This document shows, piece by piece, positions 31,768 to 43,826 of a stretch of 64,000 nucleotides of DNA (its first letter is position 1; every line of letters starts with the position of its first letter). The stretch is taken from positions 1-64,000 of the forward strand of contig WFMF01000422.1 of assembly GCA_011033025.1 (NCBI GenBank), written 5' to 3'. The position numbers and the translations under genes are program-made. This DNA comes from Beroe forskalii. Taxonomy: Eukaryota > Ctenophora > Nuda > Beroida > Beroidae. The notes under the pieces are model-generated. The model had not been told where the DNA came from. It was given only the letters and a program-made list of their open reading frames with translations, and searched no databases.

Positions 31768-32528
31768 ACTAATGGGAGACTCTTTTCAGTTAAGTACGCA
31801 ATAATATGGGCGATTTTCCTGTGCTATCATAGCACTGATCTACTGTTAGGGATTGTCTTTGTACGATCAGAAGTTCAGAACTTTATTACTTCCGTTTTTC
31901 AGTCGTTCACTAATTTTATATCACTTTATTTCTGATTTTCAAATTTCATGGTTTCATGATTTCATTCCGACGATCTTCGTTTTTCACATCGTATTTCTTG
32001 AACTTATAATATAATAATATGATTAGAAACATAGGTATTTCACACATTTTCAATTTCACAGTATTTATAGGTAGATTAGATAATAAAATATGTGACTTTT
32101 TCTTTTGTTGCTAACCCCTTTAAAACAACAATGGAGGGAAATTGTACAGTGGATTTAAGTAGAGTCTATATACCATGGTACAAAATATTTACACGAATTT
32201 TGATTTTTTTCGTATTGAGAGGTTCCGTTCAGTCCGAGCAGCTATTGTGTCAAATGTTGTTCAAGTTTTGGTATATACAAAGTGTATTTTTCAACACAAC
32301 CCCAGATTCCATGTCCTATAAAAATTTATAAAGTATAAATTATGTATCGTACAACACAGTATAAGATCGAAAAATATTTGATAGTAAAAATTACAAATGG
32401 CATGCAAAGGCAATATCAAAGGCTTTTGGTAACTTGGTAACTTGGTAGGCTTTATCCGAGAGTCGAAAAGGTCATCAGAGGTCCGACCACCGCGCTGGCG
32501 ACAAGTCTACCAGTACCAGAGAGTTGTA
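31768..32528. other. AT-rich spacer upstream of GGH1
   Basis: It should contain the GGH1 promoter. No repeat, ORF with family signal or clear promoter motif was recognised. Confidence 0.3.
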
Positions 32529-35500
32529 CCAATGACCCGAGACTACCACCTAGCAAGCTGAAAATTGGGAGTTATGTCCCTAAGTCCCTTATGGTGTCCT
32601 TGTTCACCAAAAAAGTCTACCAATCGATCTTTGTCGGAAGTGGTCAAAATGGGCCACGCCCTTTTTTGACCGTGGGAATTTTTGGGAAAAATTGAAATTT
32701 CAAGATTTTGAGCTCAACAAACAAGATTATACACTAAACCCACTTATTTTGGCACGAGAAAAACGATGCAGGTGTCCATTTTTGGATATGGCCATCATGG
32801 AAGCCGATAATGGGCCACGCCCTTTTTGACCGTGGGAATTTTAGTGAAAATTTGGAATTTTAAGATTTTGACTTCTACAAACAAAATTATACACTAAACC
32901 CATTTATTTTGGCACGAGAAAAACGATGCAAGTGTTCATTTTTGTCTATGGCCTGATGGCCATCATGGAAGACGATAATGGGCCACGCCCTTTTTGACCG
33001 TGGGAATTTCTGTAAAAATTTTTGTACGTTTAATTCAAGATTATATACTAAAACCACTTATTGTTGGACGAGATGAACGATTCAAGTATTTATAATTTGA
33101 GCCATAACCATAGTGAAAGCCGATATCATAGGTTGCGCACTTTTGACTGTGTGTTAGACACCGATTTGTCACTAGAAGTGTTGATATACTTTGTAGTCTT
33201 ATTTTATGTATCCTTGCTAACTCTACTTCAGGCTGACAGGTGAAAATTCTTCAAACTCAAAACACCAGTTTGTCACTCTTGTACTACCAACTTGCCACTC
33301 GAATATGTGGTGAACAACATACGATATAATAGGTTAGTTTACCTGAACTTTGTCCACTCTTCTGCTGAGTAACAGTCATGAAAAGTGGAATAGAAATTTG
33401 GGCAAAAGAGATTTCGTTCATATTGCCAAAACAACCAGTACAACACTTGCGACATCAACAGCCCGAAACTAGCAAGACGGCCATCCGCCATTGGGATAAT
33501 ATATCAATCCATTGCCTGATCTATTGATGGAGTGATCTTCATATTCATCACAACTGAAAGTTGGGGGTCAAGAAACATGTTGGGTAATAACATGTTTGAG
33601 TGCCTATTGCCTATACTGTTGGAGTAAGAAAGAAGAACAGTAAAGGAGAGTGTATCAATCTAAAAAAGCTTTCCAACAATCAATGCCGACCTCATGAAGC
33701 TGGCGATGTGAGGTCCAGTCAGGTCATCTTATCTGCTTTCAGCTCAGTAAATTGACCAAGGTCACATCAACTGGCCCGTTTGATTAATGTGACCTTGGCC
33801 AATGTCGACCATACCACCTTAGTAGACTTAAGGTTCGCGGACTTCCCTTTGAAAGTTTAAAGAAGACCACGCTAGAAGACACGAGAGATAACACTATAGG
33901 ATCAACATAAGAGGAACAATGTCGAAGGGCCTGTTTCGTGGCATCAACAAGAACAGCTTCCATTCAGGACCTTCCTATCATGACTTGTCTTCTACTTCAG
34001 TAAACAATCCATGACGAACCTGGAAGTTTTTGCTTTTTTGCCCTCACTGGACTCAGTGACAAGTGTGTGAGAGAGTGGAATCTCCGGCCTATAATATCTC
34101 CTTCTTCACTTAACCATCTTTGAAGGCAAAGTTCAGATCCAGACCTGCTCCTCCCGCATCTGCTTCACCTCCACCTACCACCCTCCTTCCCACCTCATTC
34201 ATCAGTCTTCACATCCGCTAACACTGCTCCTATAGACACTGCCTTTGCAGACCCTGCTCCTGCTATCCCTGCTCCAACTGATCCTAAACTTGCTGCTGTA
34301 CAACTCTCTCTCATATAGTATACACGGATCGGATGAATAAGGCTTTTTGGGCTATTTATAATGTCTCAAGTAGCCAAGTAAACCACTTGATTGCTAGCGA
34401 TGACTCACTAACCCAGGCTGAGAGGTGAAAAATTGGAAGGCAGTATAGTAACAGACTTCACGGGCACAGAGATCCAGAACTCAGTACTTCGCTCCAATTC
34501 CGAAAAGCGTCAAAAATTATGACGTAGAGTAGTACGTAATAACATATACTAGGGCGTTCGGAAATGATTGTCACTACAGGCATAAAATGACAAATATGAC
34601 CGACCATTTCAAAATTTCAACATATTCGAGTACGAGGGTCTCTACCAGACTGAATTGCAAATTTTCAGCGTTAACGAAGAATTTTGAGTAGGTCATCTAG
34701 CTTGTTTTTTGATAGTTTTCAGGTGCCCCGCTGTATGGCGAATTCTAAATCTTCTAGACCATGTTTTTATGGTCCGATTTCACTATTCAGGTCATATTCA
34801 GGGCGTTCAGGCCCAAAACTAAAGAATAGGATGATTGGTTGAAATTCGGGGCAAATTTCTGTACAATTTAACCCTGTATGATTGTTGATGAGTAGAGCTA
34901 AAATGGGGCAAATTTAACAGTTCAGTAACCGATAATGCAGTACCCATCTTGCACACTCGTTTCTGAAGTTAAGACAATAAGTCAAAATCTTAAAAATGGT
35001 TGTCTCGTGTACGGATGGGTCTGAACTAATATCCTTACACGATAACCGAACGTTTCAAGTAATTTAAATGTCATTTTTTGGACCATTGCCAGAGCAAAAG
35101 TTGCAACTGCCCTATCTGGAGCATATCCTTTTTGAGGTCAAAGCACCCCCTTAGGGTTATTTCAACTCGACGAAAAACAGTTCATTTGTTCCGGTTAGCA
35201 TCCACGTGTGCTGCAACAGCCTCATTTTGATTATCTCGCACTTCCTGGGTCCGTTGATAGCGCAGTTTCTTTGACATCGAAATTTGTGGTCAGTTTCGTA
35301 CAGCGGAGCAAAAAATTAGAAATTTGAATCCGCTGTAGATTGGACTAAGAAAACTTGGTTTTCGGTAAACCCCGATCATTTAAATCCAAAAATGTCTGAA
35401 AAAAACGAAAATCACATCAAAAAGTCACTCCCGGCAGCCGTTTCTCCAGAAAATCGCAAGTGACAATCTTTTCCGAACGCACTATTATTAGTCCAATATG

Positions 35501-36555
35501 ATTCGGAGAATCACAGATGGATTACCATCAATTTCCTTCGGTGCAAGTCTTAACCTTTGTTTTCCCCCTGCAGAGCTGTGATGTCAAAGTTGCCATTAAT
35601 AAGCTCATTTTTGGCTTTCACGATGTTTATAGCTTGGATATTAAACACTTGAATCGTTCATCTCGTCCAATGATAAGGGGTTTTGTGTATAATCTTGATT
35701 ATAAAATCTTGAAATTTCAATTTAATTTTTGCTGAAGGTCCCACAGTCAAAAGGAGTGCAGTGCAGTTCATTATCGGCTTCCATTATCGTCCTACTTCAT
35801 TGCCAAAAAATGGACACTTGCATCGTTTTTCTCGTGCCAAAATAAGTGGGTTTAGTGTATAATCTTGCTTGTTAAGATCGTGGTCTTACGATTCAATTTT
35901 GTGCCAAAATTCCCACGGTCAAAAAAGGGCGCGGCCCATTATCAGCTTCCAGTATGGTCATAGACAAAAATGGACAATTGCATCGTTTTTCTCGTGCCAA
36001 AATTATTGGGTTTAGTGTATAATCTTGCTTGTAAAGATCATGGTCTTACGATTCATTTTTTTGCCAAAATTCCCACGGTCAAAAAGGGCGTGGCCCATTA
36101 TCGGCTTCCACGGTGGCCATATTAAAAATGGACACCTGCATCATTTTTCTCGTACAAAAATAAGTGGGTTTAGTGTATAATCTTGTTTGTAGAGCTCAAA
36201 ATCTTAAAATTCCAAATTTTCACTAAAAATCCCACGGTCAATAAGGGCGTGGCCCATTATCGGCTTCCATGATGGCCATATCCAAAAACGGACACTCGCA
36301 TCGTTTTTCTCGTACAAAAATAAGTGGGTTTAGTGTATCATCTTGTTTGTTGAGCTCAAAATCTTGAAATTTCAATTTTTCCCAAAAATTCCCACGGTCA
36401 AAAAAGGGTGTGGCCCGTTTTGACCACTTCCGACAAAGATCGATTGGTAGACTTTTTTTGGTGAATAAGGACACCATAAGGGACATAACTCCCAATTTTC
36501 AGCTTGCTAGGTCGTAGTCTCGGGTTAAGCCCTATTTTGGCAATATTAGCCTAGA
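32529..36555. mobile_element. Large inverted-repeat transposon, copy A
   Basis: The arms (about 32529-33230 and 35500-36555) are inverted. Each is made of three to five diverged units of about 160-180 bp containing 'gggccacgccctttttgacc', 'aaacccacttattttggcac' and 'acgatgca'. The right end reads '...ggcaatattagcctagacc'; the left outer 40 bp are missing compared with copy B at 53858. The interior (33240-35500) shares blocks with copy B. No intact transposase; around 33850-34090 is a relic of the frame better preserved in copy B. Confidence 0.75.
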
Positions 36556-36900
36556 CCTTAGCCAGCGACCTTAGACAACACCACAAAGGGGGACAAACTT
36601 TGAAAGTGACAAGGCTCAGCTTACCAAGAGTAAATTAGTGCTTAGTGCTTACGACGGGTAAATTGAGGTCAGATGGCCGCCGAGAATATTGAGAACAGTA
36701 AAATCGCTTTTAAATGTTGATGAGACTTGAGAAGGTAATATTATGCAATAATGCAATATGTTGCATAATGTTAGCCTCTCACCATACAAGCGATTTTACT
36801 TTAGTGCAAAACCAGGCATGAATCCAGTCCAGAATTTTGGGGGCGTGTAAATTTACCAAAGCTCACTCGGCGCCATTTCGGGGCACCTTGTCTTCTTTAA
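36556..36900. other. Intron, no feature seen
   Basis: Unique sequence between the transposon and the next repeat; nothing recognised. Confidence 0.3.
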
Positions 36901-36914
36901 TATGAAGTAAAGTG

Positions 36915-37215
36915 AGTGTATGGGATTCGTGTCGGCGTGTGTGTGGGACTCTGTGTCGTTATCATAGGTTAGAATGGTAAAACCGTGTGTATGGGCACTG
37001 TGTCGATGTGTGTATGGGTTTGTGTCGGCGTGTGTGTGGGACTCTGTGTCGTTATCATAGGTTAGAATGGTAAAACCGTGTGTATGGGCACTGTGTCGAT
37101 GTGTGTATATGGGATTCGTGTCGGCGTGTGTGTGGGACTCTGTGTCGTTATCATAGGTTAGAATGAGAAAAACGTGTGTATGGGCACTGTGTCGATGTGT
37201 GTATGGGTTTGTGTC
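36915..37215. repeat. Three-copy repeat, about 120 bp, GT-rich
   Basis: Blocks containing 'gtgtgggactctgtgtcgtt' and 'atcataggttagaatg' repeat three times, with internal 'gtgtgtatggg' submotifs. Confidence 0.8.
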
Positions 37216-37489
37216 GGCATGCACGTGCAGAGTGCAGAAAGTGCTTGCGTTGCTATGGTAACATGAGAAGTGTATAAATTTGATTTCTTGCTTTGTTTGG
37301 TTTTGTTACGCTACTCTTCTGGAGTGCATAACTTTGGTTCTGGCTTGAATTTTTCGATGCAGTGAAATTTTTTCATAAGTTTGAATTGCATTGGTTGAAA
37401 ATTGCGAACGAGGTGCTGCGAAGCAGCGCCGAGAGAGCTGTGTATTAGCAGGCCCAACGAGCCTGCTAGTTATCTATAATATGCCCGAG

Positions 37490-38580
37490 ATATTCTCAGG
37501 AACAGAGTTATGGGTCGAACTTTGGCAATAATTTGCAAGACATGGCAGAGGCAATTTTTGTTTCTCGGCCAAGGAACTGTACATGTTTAACCATTGACAC
37601 TAACCCTCCCAAGAATTATATATTTACTGGCAAGTCATTTATTATAAACATGGCCGCTAAGTTGCAGCTTTTTTGTCATTTTGTGTCCAAAACGAAGACG
37701 AACTTCCTGGGCTGAGATACTAGAACTGCCTTTGCCATGTCTTGCAAATGACCAAAAAACAGTTTTTGTCCATAACCCCGTTCCTGAGCATTTAAGGGCA
37801 TGTGTCTATTCGACAACTAACAAGTCGTATATAAACATGGCCATTGCGATTCACTTGCACCAAAAACGAAGCCTCTACCACCTTCCTGGGCCGAGGTACA
37901 AAAATTGCCACTTTTATGTCTGGCAAATGACTGAAAATCAATTTTTGGCCCATAACTTTGTTCCTGAATATTTTAGAGGAAGTTATCTGTAAAAATAACA
38001 TAAAGACATGGAATTTGCGATTCTTTTGCGCCAAAAAAGTCTCTGCGACTTTTCTGGGCCGAGATACAAGAATTAAATCTGCCATGTCTTGCGAATAACT
38101 AAAAAATTAGTTTTTCGCCAATAACTTTGTTCCTGATCATTTAAGGGCATATATTCAGGAAGAATTGTAAAAAAACATGGCCTTTGCGATTCTTTTGCGC
38201 CCAAAATAGAGTCTCTGCGACTTTTTAGGGCCGAGATACAAAAATTGCCTCTGACCAAGTGGTTCTCGGCCCATAACTTTGTTCCTGAGCACTATGGGGC
38301 ATATATCCAGAAAGAATTGTATAGAAACATGACCTTTTCGATTCTTTTGCACCCAAAACGAAGTTTCTACGACCTTCCTGGGCCGAGATACAAAAATTTC
38401 ATCTGCCATGTCTTGCAAATAACCAAAAAATTAGTTTTTCGCCAATAACTTTGTTCCAGAGCATTTAAGGGCATATATTCAGGAAGAATCGTATAAAAAC
38501 ATGGCCTTTGCGATTCTTTTGCGCCCAAAACGAAGTCTCTATGGCCTTCCTGGGCCGAGATACAGAAAATCAGTCAAGCG
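37490..38580. repeat. Tandem repeat, about 180-bp unit, six copies
   Basis: Diverged units contain 'cataactttgttcctgagca', 'cctttgcgattcttttgcgc' and 'ttcctgggccgagataca'. Open frames here are short and not shared between units. Confidence 0.8.
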
Positions 38581-39920
38581 TATTACAGAAAAAAGGGCGT
38601 GGCCGATTTGGGCCTGTTGCTAACAAAAATTTCGTTGGCAACAAAGCCTATTTTGTTTTGGAGTTACCGAAATCAGTCGAGAAAACGCTTTTAACAAAGA
38701 AATCTAACGGATGGAGGTTTGGTCTCTGACTACCGAGTCACTCCAAAAATTTTAATTTATTTGTACACGAATTCATCGACAACCCTAATTTCATTTAGAT
38801 TTTAACATAATATAGAAGAGTTTGAGCATGTGACACGAAAGGGCCTGGTTGGGCTATAAGATTTACATTTTCGACATCTGGCAGCATCAAAACTAAGCAA
38901 TTTCTGTCCGGACGGACGGACGGACGCAGGACGGACAGACAGGGGACATTTTTGCGGCTGATATCATAAAGGAGCAATCCGGGCACTTTTCAGAAATAAC
39001 AGTAGTTGTATTGCAAACCTGAACCTGCTATATACATATCCTTTTTCTCATCTTCCCAAACCACGATCTCTGTAAGACAAAAAGGCGATTGGGGAGGGAA
39101 AAAATATTGATATATTAACTGTTAATGGATTAAAGAAGGAAACTGAGCATATTGTTTATCAATTATTATGTTTTTATTTGAATATTACATTATTGCTGCT
39201 TCCTGCCTTCACGGTCTCATCACATAATTTTAATTATGGTAATAATTTCAACTTTATAATATTCATTCAACGTTTGAGTGCTTTGTTGCCAGGTAAAGTT
39301 TGAGGGCTGTGTCCCCATGTCAAATGAACGGAGAGCCTTTTGTTTATCCTACTTAACGGAGCGGAGAGAGCTTTGTTATCCAGAGAGGCATTATATTTGG
39401 TAAAAAAGAGCTATAATAAAATTCCCTTTGTCATAATTCCCAATAATATTTGGATATTTACAACTGAGTTATAATTATGCTGTTCCACGGACCTACTGTA
39501 TCTGACGTCATATATCTGACGTCACTCCAACAAATGGACCTCGCTATTCTACATCCAAACAAAGCAACCAAACACATCATAAGCTGTCATGACGTACAAG
39601 CATCCTAAAAAACGTTGGGTCCAAATGAAAAAATAGCTCCGGGAATCGATTCCGAGGGTCAAAAAATACAAATTTGATGCCACACAAACAAAATTGGCTG
39701 AAAAATGAAATTTCAAAATTTTCACACGCTAAAAATGGGCGTGGTCATTTGGGGGCCTCCCAGCACTTTTGTCCATTGCTTCACGGTATTTTCCGTAAGA
39801 TTAACCTATAATGAGCTAGTAAACCAAGGCTCAAACCTGCACCTAAAAATGCAGGCGGAAGGCAATCTCTTTGCATTAGTGACCAGAATATTGGGGCTTA
39901 TTAGGGTTTTTAACCGGCTA
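38581..39920. other. Intron, short GGAC repeat only
   Basis: A small 'ggacggacggacg' run lies near 38910-38940. Otherwise AT-rich, with no recognised gene. Confidence 0.35.
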
Positions 39921-40645
39921 TTAAATCAAAATTTCCAGTTAGGGTATTTCAGGTCGATTTGTTTTTTGTTGTTTCTGATACCACAATAGTTTTTACCCCA
40001 TTTAAAAAATATTGTTCCTAGCCGAGTTATGAATTTTCAAGTCACGTGAACTGTAATGCTTCGCGCAAACTTGCACCCATTTGCCGATTTAACTTAAAAT
40101 CTATCTCCTCCCACAGTTTTTGAGGAAACCCCTTGAATCTTGTTAGTTATGTTCTAAGGCATAACACAAAACTTTTGATCGGTCAGATTTTTGATTTAGG
40201 CCTCAGAAGTGAAAATATGAATTTTTAAAGTTGGCTCCTGTCCAAAAATTGGTCAAAAATGACGATTTTCAAATTTCAAAAGCCCATATTTTCACTTCTG
40301 AGGCCTAAATCAAAAATCTGACCGATCAAAAGTTTTATTTTATACCCTAGAACATAACTACCAAGTTTCAAGGGTTTTACTCAAAAACTGTAGGAGGAGA
40401 TAGATTTTAAAGATGATTTTCGGCAAGTCACGTTAGAAGTTTGCGCACGCACTCTAATTACAGGCGAAATCGCGATTTGAAAAATTCATAACTTCGGCTA
40501 GGAACAATATTTTTACATGGGGTAAAAACCTACTGGTAGCTGGCGTTCTCCTCTATCAAAAACAACAAAAACACGAAAACCGACCTCAGACCCGCCCCCC
40601 CCCCCCGGCCCCCTTAAATCAAAATTTCCAGTTAGGGTATTTCAG
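39921..40645. mobile_element. Foldback element between 32-bp direct repeats
   Basis: Arms at about 39960-40235 and 40265-40540 are inverted and well matched ('ctgaggcctaaatcaaaaat' in one, its complement in the other). 'ttccagttagggtatttcag' and 12 further bases occur identically at 39921-39952 and 40614-40645, outside the arms. The direct repeat ends in a perfect 3' splice-site-like 'gtatttcag'. Confidence 0.75.
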
Positions 40646-40714
40646 CTGCCAAGCTGACTTCTTGTCAAACCACAATAGTTTGAATTTAACAGTTACTCAT
40701 TACTGCTCGTCCAG

Positions 40715-40841
40715 TGAACTAATGCTTCCTCAGTTGATGCACCTACTTCACGACAAAGCGGATCAGATGAGAAGGAACATCTACAGCAGTGCAGCCGACT
40801 CCTCCATCTACAAGCAGACAGCCGAGAAAATAACTGAAATT
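40715..40841 (+). CDS. CARMIL: CARMIL exon n (helical region)
   Basis: It encodes ELMLPQLMHLLHDKADQMRR and SSIYKQTAEKITEI, then GAAATT|gtaagt. It aligns with the CARMIL helical domain after exon m. The nearest acceptor 'gctcgtccag' ends at 40714, but exon m leaves in phase 0 and this start requires phase 2. Either a small exon of 3n+2 bases between 25.05 and 40.7 kb is unrecognised, or another acceptor is used (for example 'gtatttcag' at 40645). Confidence 0.7.
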
Positions 40842-41189
40842 GTAAGTTTGAAGGTTGCGGTACATTGCCCATTATTTCTTATTGCCCATCAGCATTCCGA
40901 GCTGGGGGCCGTGCACGGCTAGTTTCATTTAGTGGGTTTGGGAGCATCAGGCAACGGCTTCCCAAGTACAGTAGATACTTTTTAAATACAATTACAATAC
41001 AAAGTCGAACATTGAATCAAGGGCTTCAAGTTTTGTTTTTGTTTTGTGGAGGAATACATTGATCAATATTTCATTTCTATCGCCCATTAAAGCGCCACAC
41101 CCTTATTTTACAAATCATTCTGTTGTTGGGAGGGCAGAATAATGTCTGATTTGGTGCGAAACATTTGCCTGAGAGAAAGAGATAACCCA

Positions 41190-41975
41190 TTTCCCTGCTA
41201 GGTGAACATTTACCTAAGATAACCCATTTCCCTGTAGTTGGTATCATGCTAACTCCTGCTATACCTAAAGTGAACATTTACCTAAGTAGGTGAACATTTA
41301 CCTAAGATAACCCATTTCCTGTAGTTGGTATCATGCTAACTCCTGCTAGGTGAACATTTACCTAAGATAACCCATTTCCCTGTAGTTGGTATCATGCTAA
41401 CTCCTGCTAGGTGAACATTTACCTAAGATAACCCATTTCCCTGTAGTTGGTATCATGCTAACTCCTGCTAGGTGAACATTTACCTAAGATAACCCATTTC
41501 CCTGTAGTTGGTATCATGCTAACTCCTGCTAGGTGAACATTTACCTAAGATAACCCATTTCCCTGTAGTTGGTATCATGCTAACTCCTGCTAGGTGAACA
41601 TTTACCTAAGATAACCCATTTCCCTGTAGTTGGTATCATGCTAACTCCTGCTAGGTGAACATTTACCTAAGGTAACCCATTTCCCTGTAGTTGGTATCAT
41701 GCTAACTCCTGCTAGGTGAACATTTACCTAAGATAACCCATTTCCCTGTAGTTGGTATCATGCTAACTCCTGCTAGGTGAACATTTACCTAAGATAACCC
41801 ATTTCCCTGTAGTTGGTATCATGCTAACTCCTGCTAGGTGAACATTTATCTAAGATAACCCATTTCCCTGTAGTTGGTATCATGCTAACTCCTGCCAGGT
41901 GAAAATTTACCTAAGATAACCCATTTCCCTGTAGTTGGTATCATGCTAACTCCTGCTAGGTGAACAGTTGTAAAC
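41190..41975. repeat. 61-bp minisatellite, left part
   Basis: About 13 copies of the unit described at 43827, continuous with it before the LTR-like element inserted. Confidence 0.95.
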
Positions 41976-43826
41976 CCTTCTCTTCTAGTGGTATGATTCT
42001 CGCTTGGGGTGCGAGAGGTCCCGGGTTTCGGCACCAGTTGTAAACCCTGGTCTACCGAGAACTCAATGAGGAGATTCTTTTGATAGGTGGAATAAAACAA
42101 AACAGTCACTGAATCAGCGTACAAAAAAACTTCCTTAAAAACTCATGCTAAAAACCAGTTTTAAAACTTAAAACCCGTTTTACTACTTTTCTAAACGTGT
42201 TTTAATGATAGCATGCTGGACCAGAACCAGGAACTTGAGTCACGCCATGCTCACCCGAGCCTGACTGATAACTGATAAGCCGTGAATTCAATTATCAAGC
42301 CAGACTCGGGGTATTGCAATAAATAATGCGCGGCTCAAGTCCCCAGCTCTGACCTCAGCCGCTATCCTACTTCAGTCTACATAATGCTTTGAAGTATATT
42401 TTTAGAAAAATAAGTTTTAGAAATCAATGTGCAAACGCACAACTCGCCTCCTCCCTGTGATTTTGGGGCATTGGCCTGAATCATCTTCCCTTTAATCAGA
42501 AAGGGATCTTATCCAATGAAATGCTGCATCAAAACTTTAAAAGAAATGCTATAATGCTTCATTGATCCTTTAAGTTTTTAGAACAAAATTATTGGTATTT
42601 GATTTAAATCACTTTATTAACATGGATCTGAGGAATAAATCTACATTCCAAAAAATGATCCCCACTAACAAATATTTTAAAATCACTACCAAATATTTTA
42701 AAATCAAATTATGGAAGTTTAGAAGTTTATGCTCGGTAAAATCAAAAGTTAACATAAACAAATCAAAAAAAATCAAAAGTTAGTACAAACAATCATGATT
42801 CATGTACATAACTCGGTCCAGAAGTTCATGCAAAATCCTCCCTTTTGCTCTCTTAATGCCATAGGGCATAGATGGCACGTCCTCTTGCATGTCTTTGGCG
42901 AAGTCCATTATTGGCCCCAAGAAGGCTTTCAGGTTGTACCTGAAGCCCATGGTTACTTTGTTCGGGATCCTCGCACCGTTGGGCCCGGTTATCCATCGTG
43001 GTCCGTTACGCGTTTCGAGGTCGTTGAAAATCTCGGTCTGCAGAGACCGTGTGCGTGTCTCCACGATGTATAGTTGAGCTTGTGTTATGCTTGAACCAGC
43101 ATTTTCCACAATCTCCTGCAGACCGGTTATAACTCTCCTGATCTTCTCCCGCATACACGTTGACGTTTCGACGGGTCCGGGCAGCCTTTCAAATGGTATC
43201 ACTTGTGTGTATCTGCGAGCGTTTCCTTCTCCGGGGCCGTGATCTCCGACATCGTTCGGTTGTTCCCCCTCGGGAGGGGGAAGATTGGGATTTACTGATG
43301 CGGAACTGTTGCTGCTGCGGTTGAAACGGTTCGCAGTAGAAGGAGGATCATTCGGTGACTCTGACTCTCTTCTAGTGGTATGATTCTCGCTTGGGGTGCG
43401 AGAGGTCCCGGGTTTCGGCACCAGTTGTAAACCCTGGTCTACCGAGAACTCAATGAGGAGATTCTTTTGATAGGTGGAATAAACCAAAACAGTCACTGAA
43501 TCAGCGTACAAAAAACTTCCTTAAAACTCATGCTAAAAACCAGTTTTAAAACTTAAAACCCGTTTTACTACTTTTCTAAACGTGTTTTAATGATAGCATG
43601 CTGGACCAGAACCAGGAACTTGAGTCACGCCATGCTCACCCGAGCCTGACTGATAACTGATAAGCCGTGAATTCAATTATCAAGCCAGACTCGGGGTATT
43701 GCAATAAATAATGCGCGGCTCAAGTCCCCAGCTCTGACCTCAGCCGCTATCCTACTTCAGTCTACATAAAGCTTTGAAGTATATTTTTAGAAAAATAAGT
43801 TTTAGAAATCAATGTGCAAACGCACA
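41976..43826 (-). mobile_element. LTR-like retroelement inserted in the 61-bp array
   Basis: Direct repeats of about 461 bp (41980-42441 and 43367-43826) flank 925 bp of internal sequence. Read on the minus strand the repeat starts TGTGCGTTTGCACATTG. Each repeat carries a tRNA-Pro-like segment (41983-42035, 43370-43423) with anticodon-stem and T-arm sequence ending in CACCA on the + strand. On the minus strand it begins TGGTGCCGAAACCCGGGA, the form of a primer-binding site. No reverse transcriptase is present, so it is non-autonomous. Confidence 0.7.
42780..43511 (-). CDS. ORF of the LTR-like element, 243 aa
   Basis: The frame starts inside the right direct repeat (MYADSVTVLVYSTYQKNLLI) and runs through the internal region to NHDCLY. 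It has a Ser/Asn/Pro-rich stretch, then a predicted helical part (EKIRRVITGLQEIVENAGSS). Position suggests a Gag-like protein, but I recognise no Gag or zinc-knuckle motif. The left direct repeat encodes the same N-terminus and then diverges. Confidence 0.45.
   Translation of the reverse strand: MYADSVTVLVYSTYQKNLLIEFSVDQGLQLVPKPGTSRTPSENHTTRRESESPNDPPSTANRFNRSSNSSASVNPNLPPPEGEQPNDVGDHGPGEGNARRYTQVIPFERLPGPVETSTCMREKIRRVITGLQEIVENAGSSITQAQLYIVETRTRSLQTEIFNDLETRNGPRWITGPNGARIPNKVTMGFRYNLKAFLGPIMDFAKDMQEDVPSMPYGIKRAKGRILHELLDRVMYMNHDCLY

Noticed and set aside
41980-42035. A functional tRNA-Pro gene
   Set aside because: The acceptor stem and part of the D arm are missing, and the T arm is broken. 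It lies in a retroelement repeat and occurs twice.
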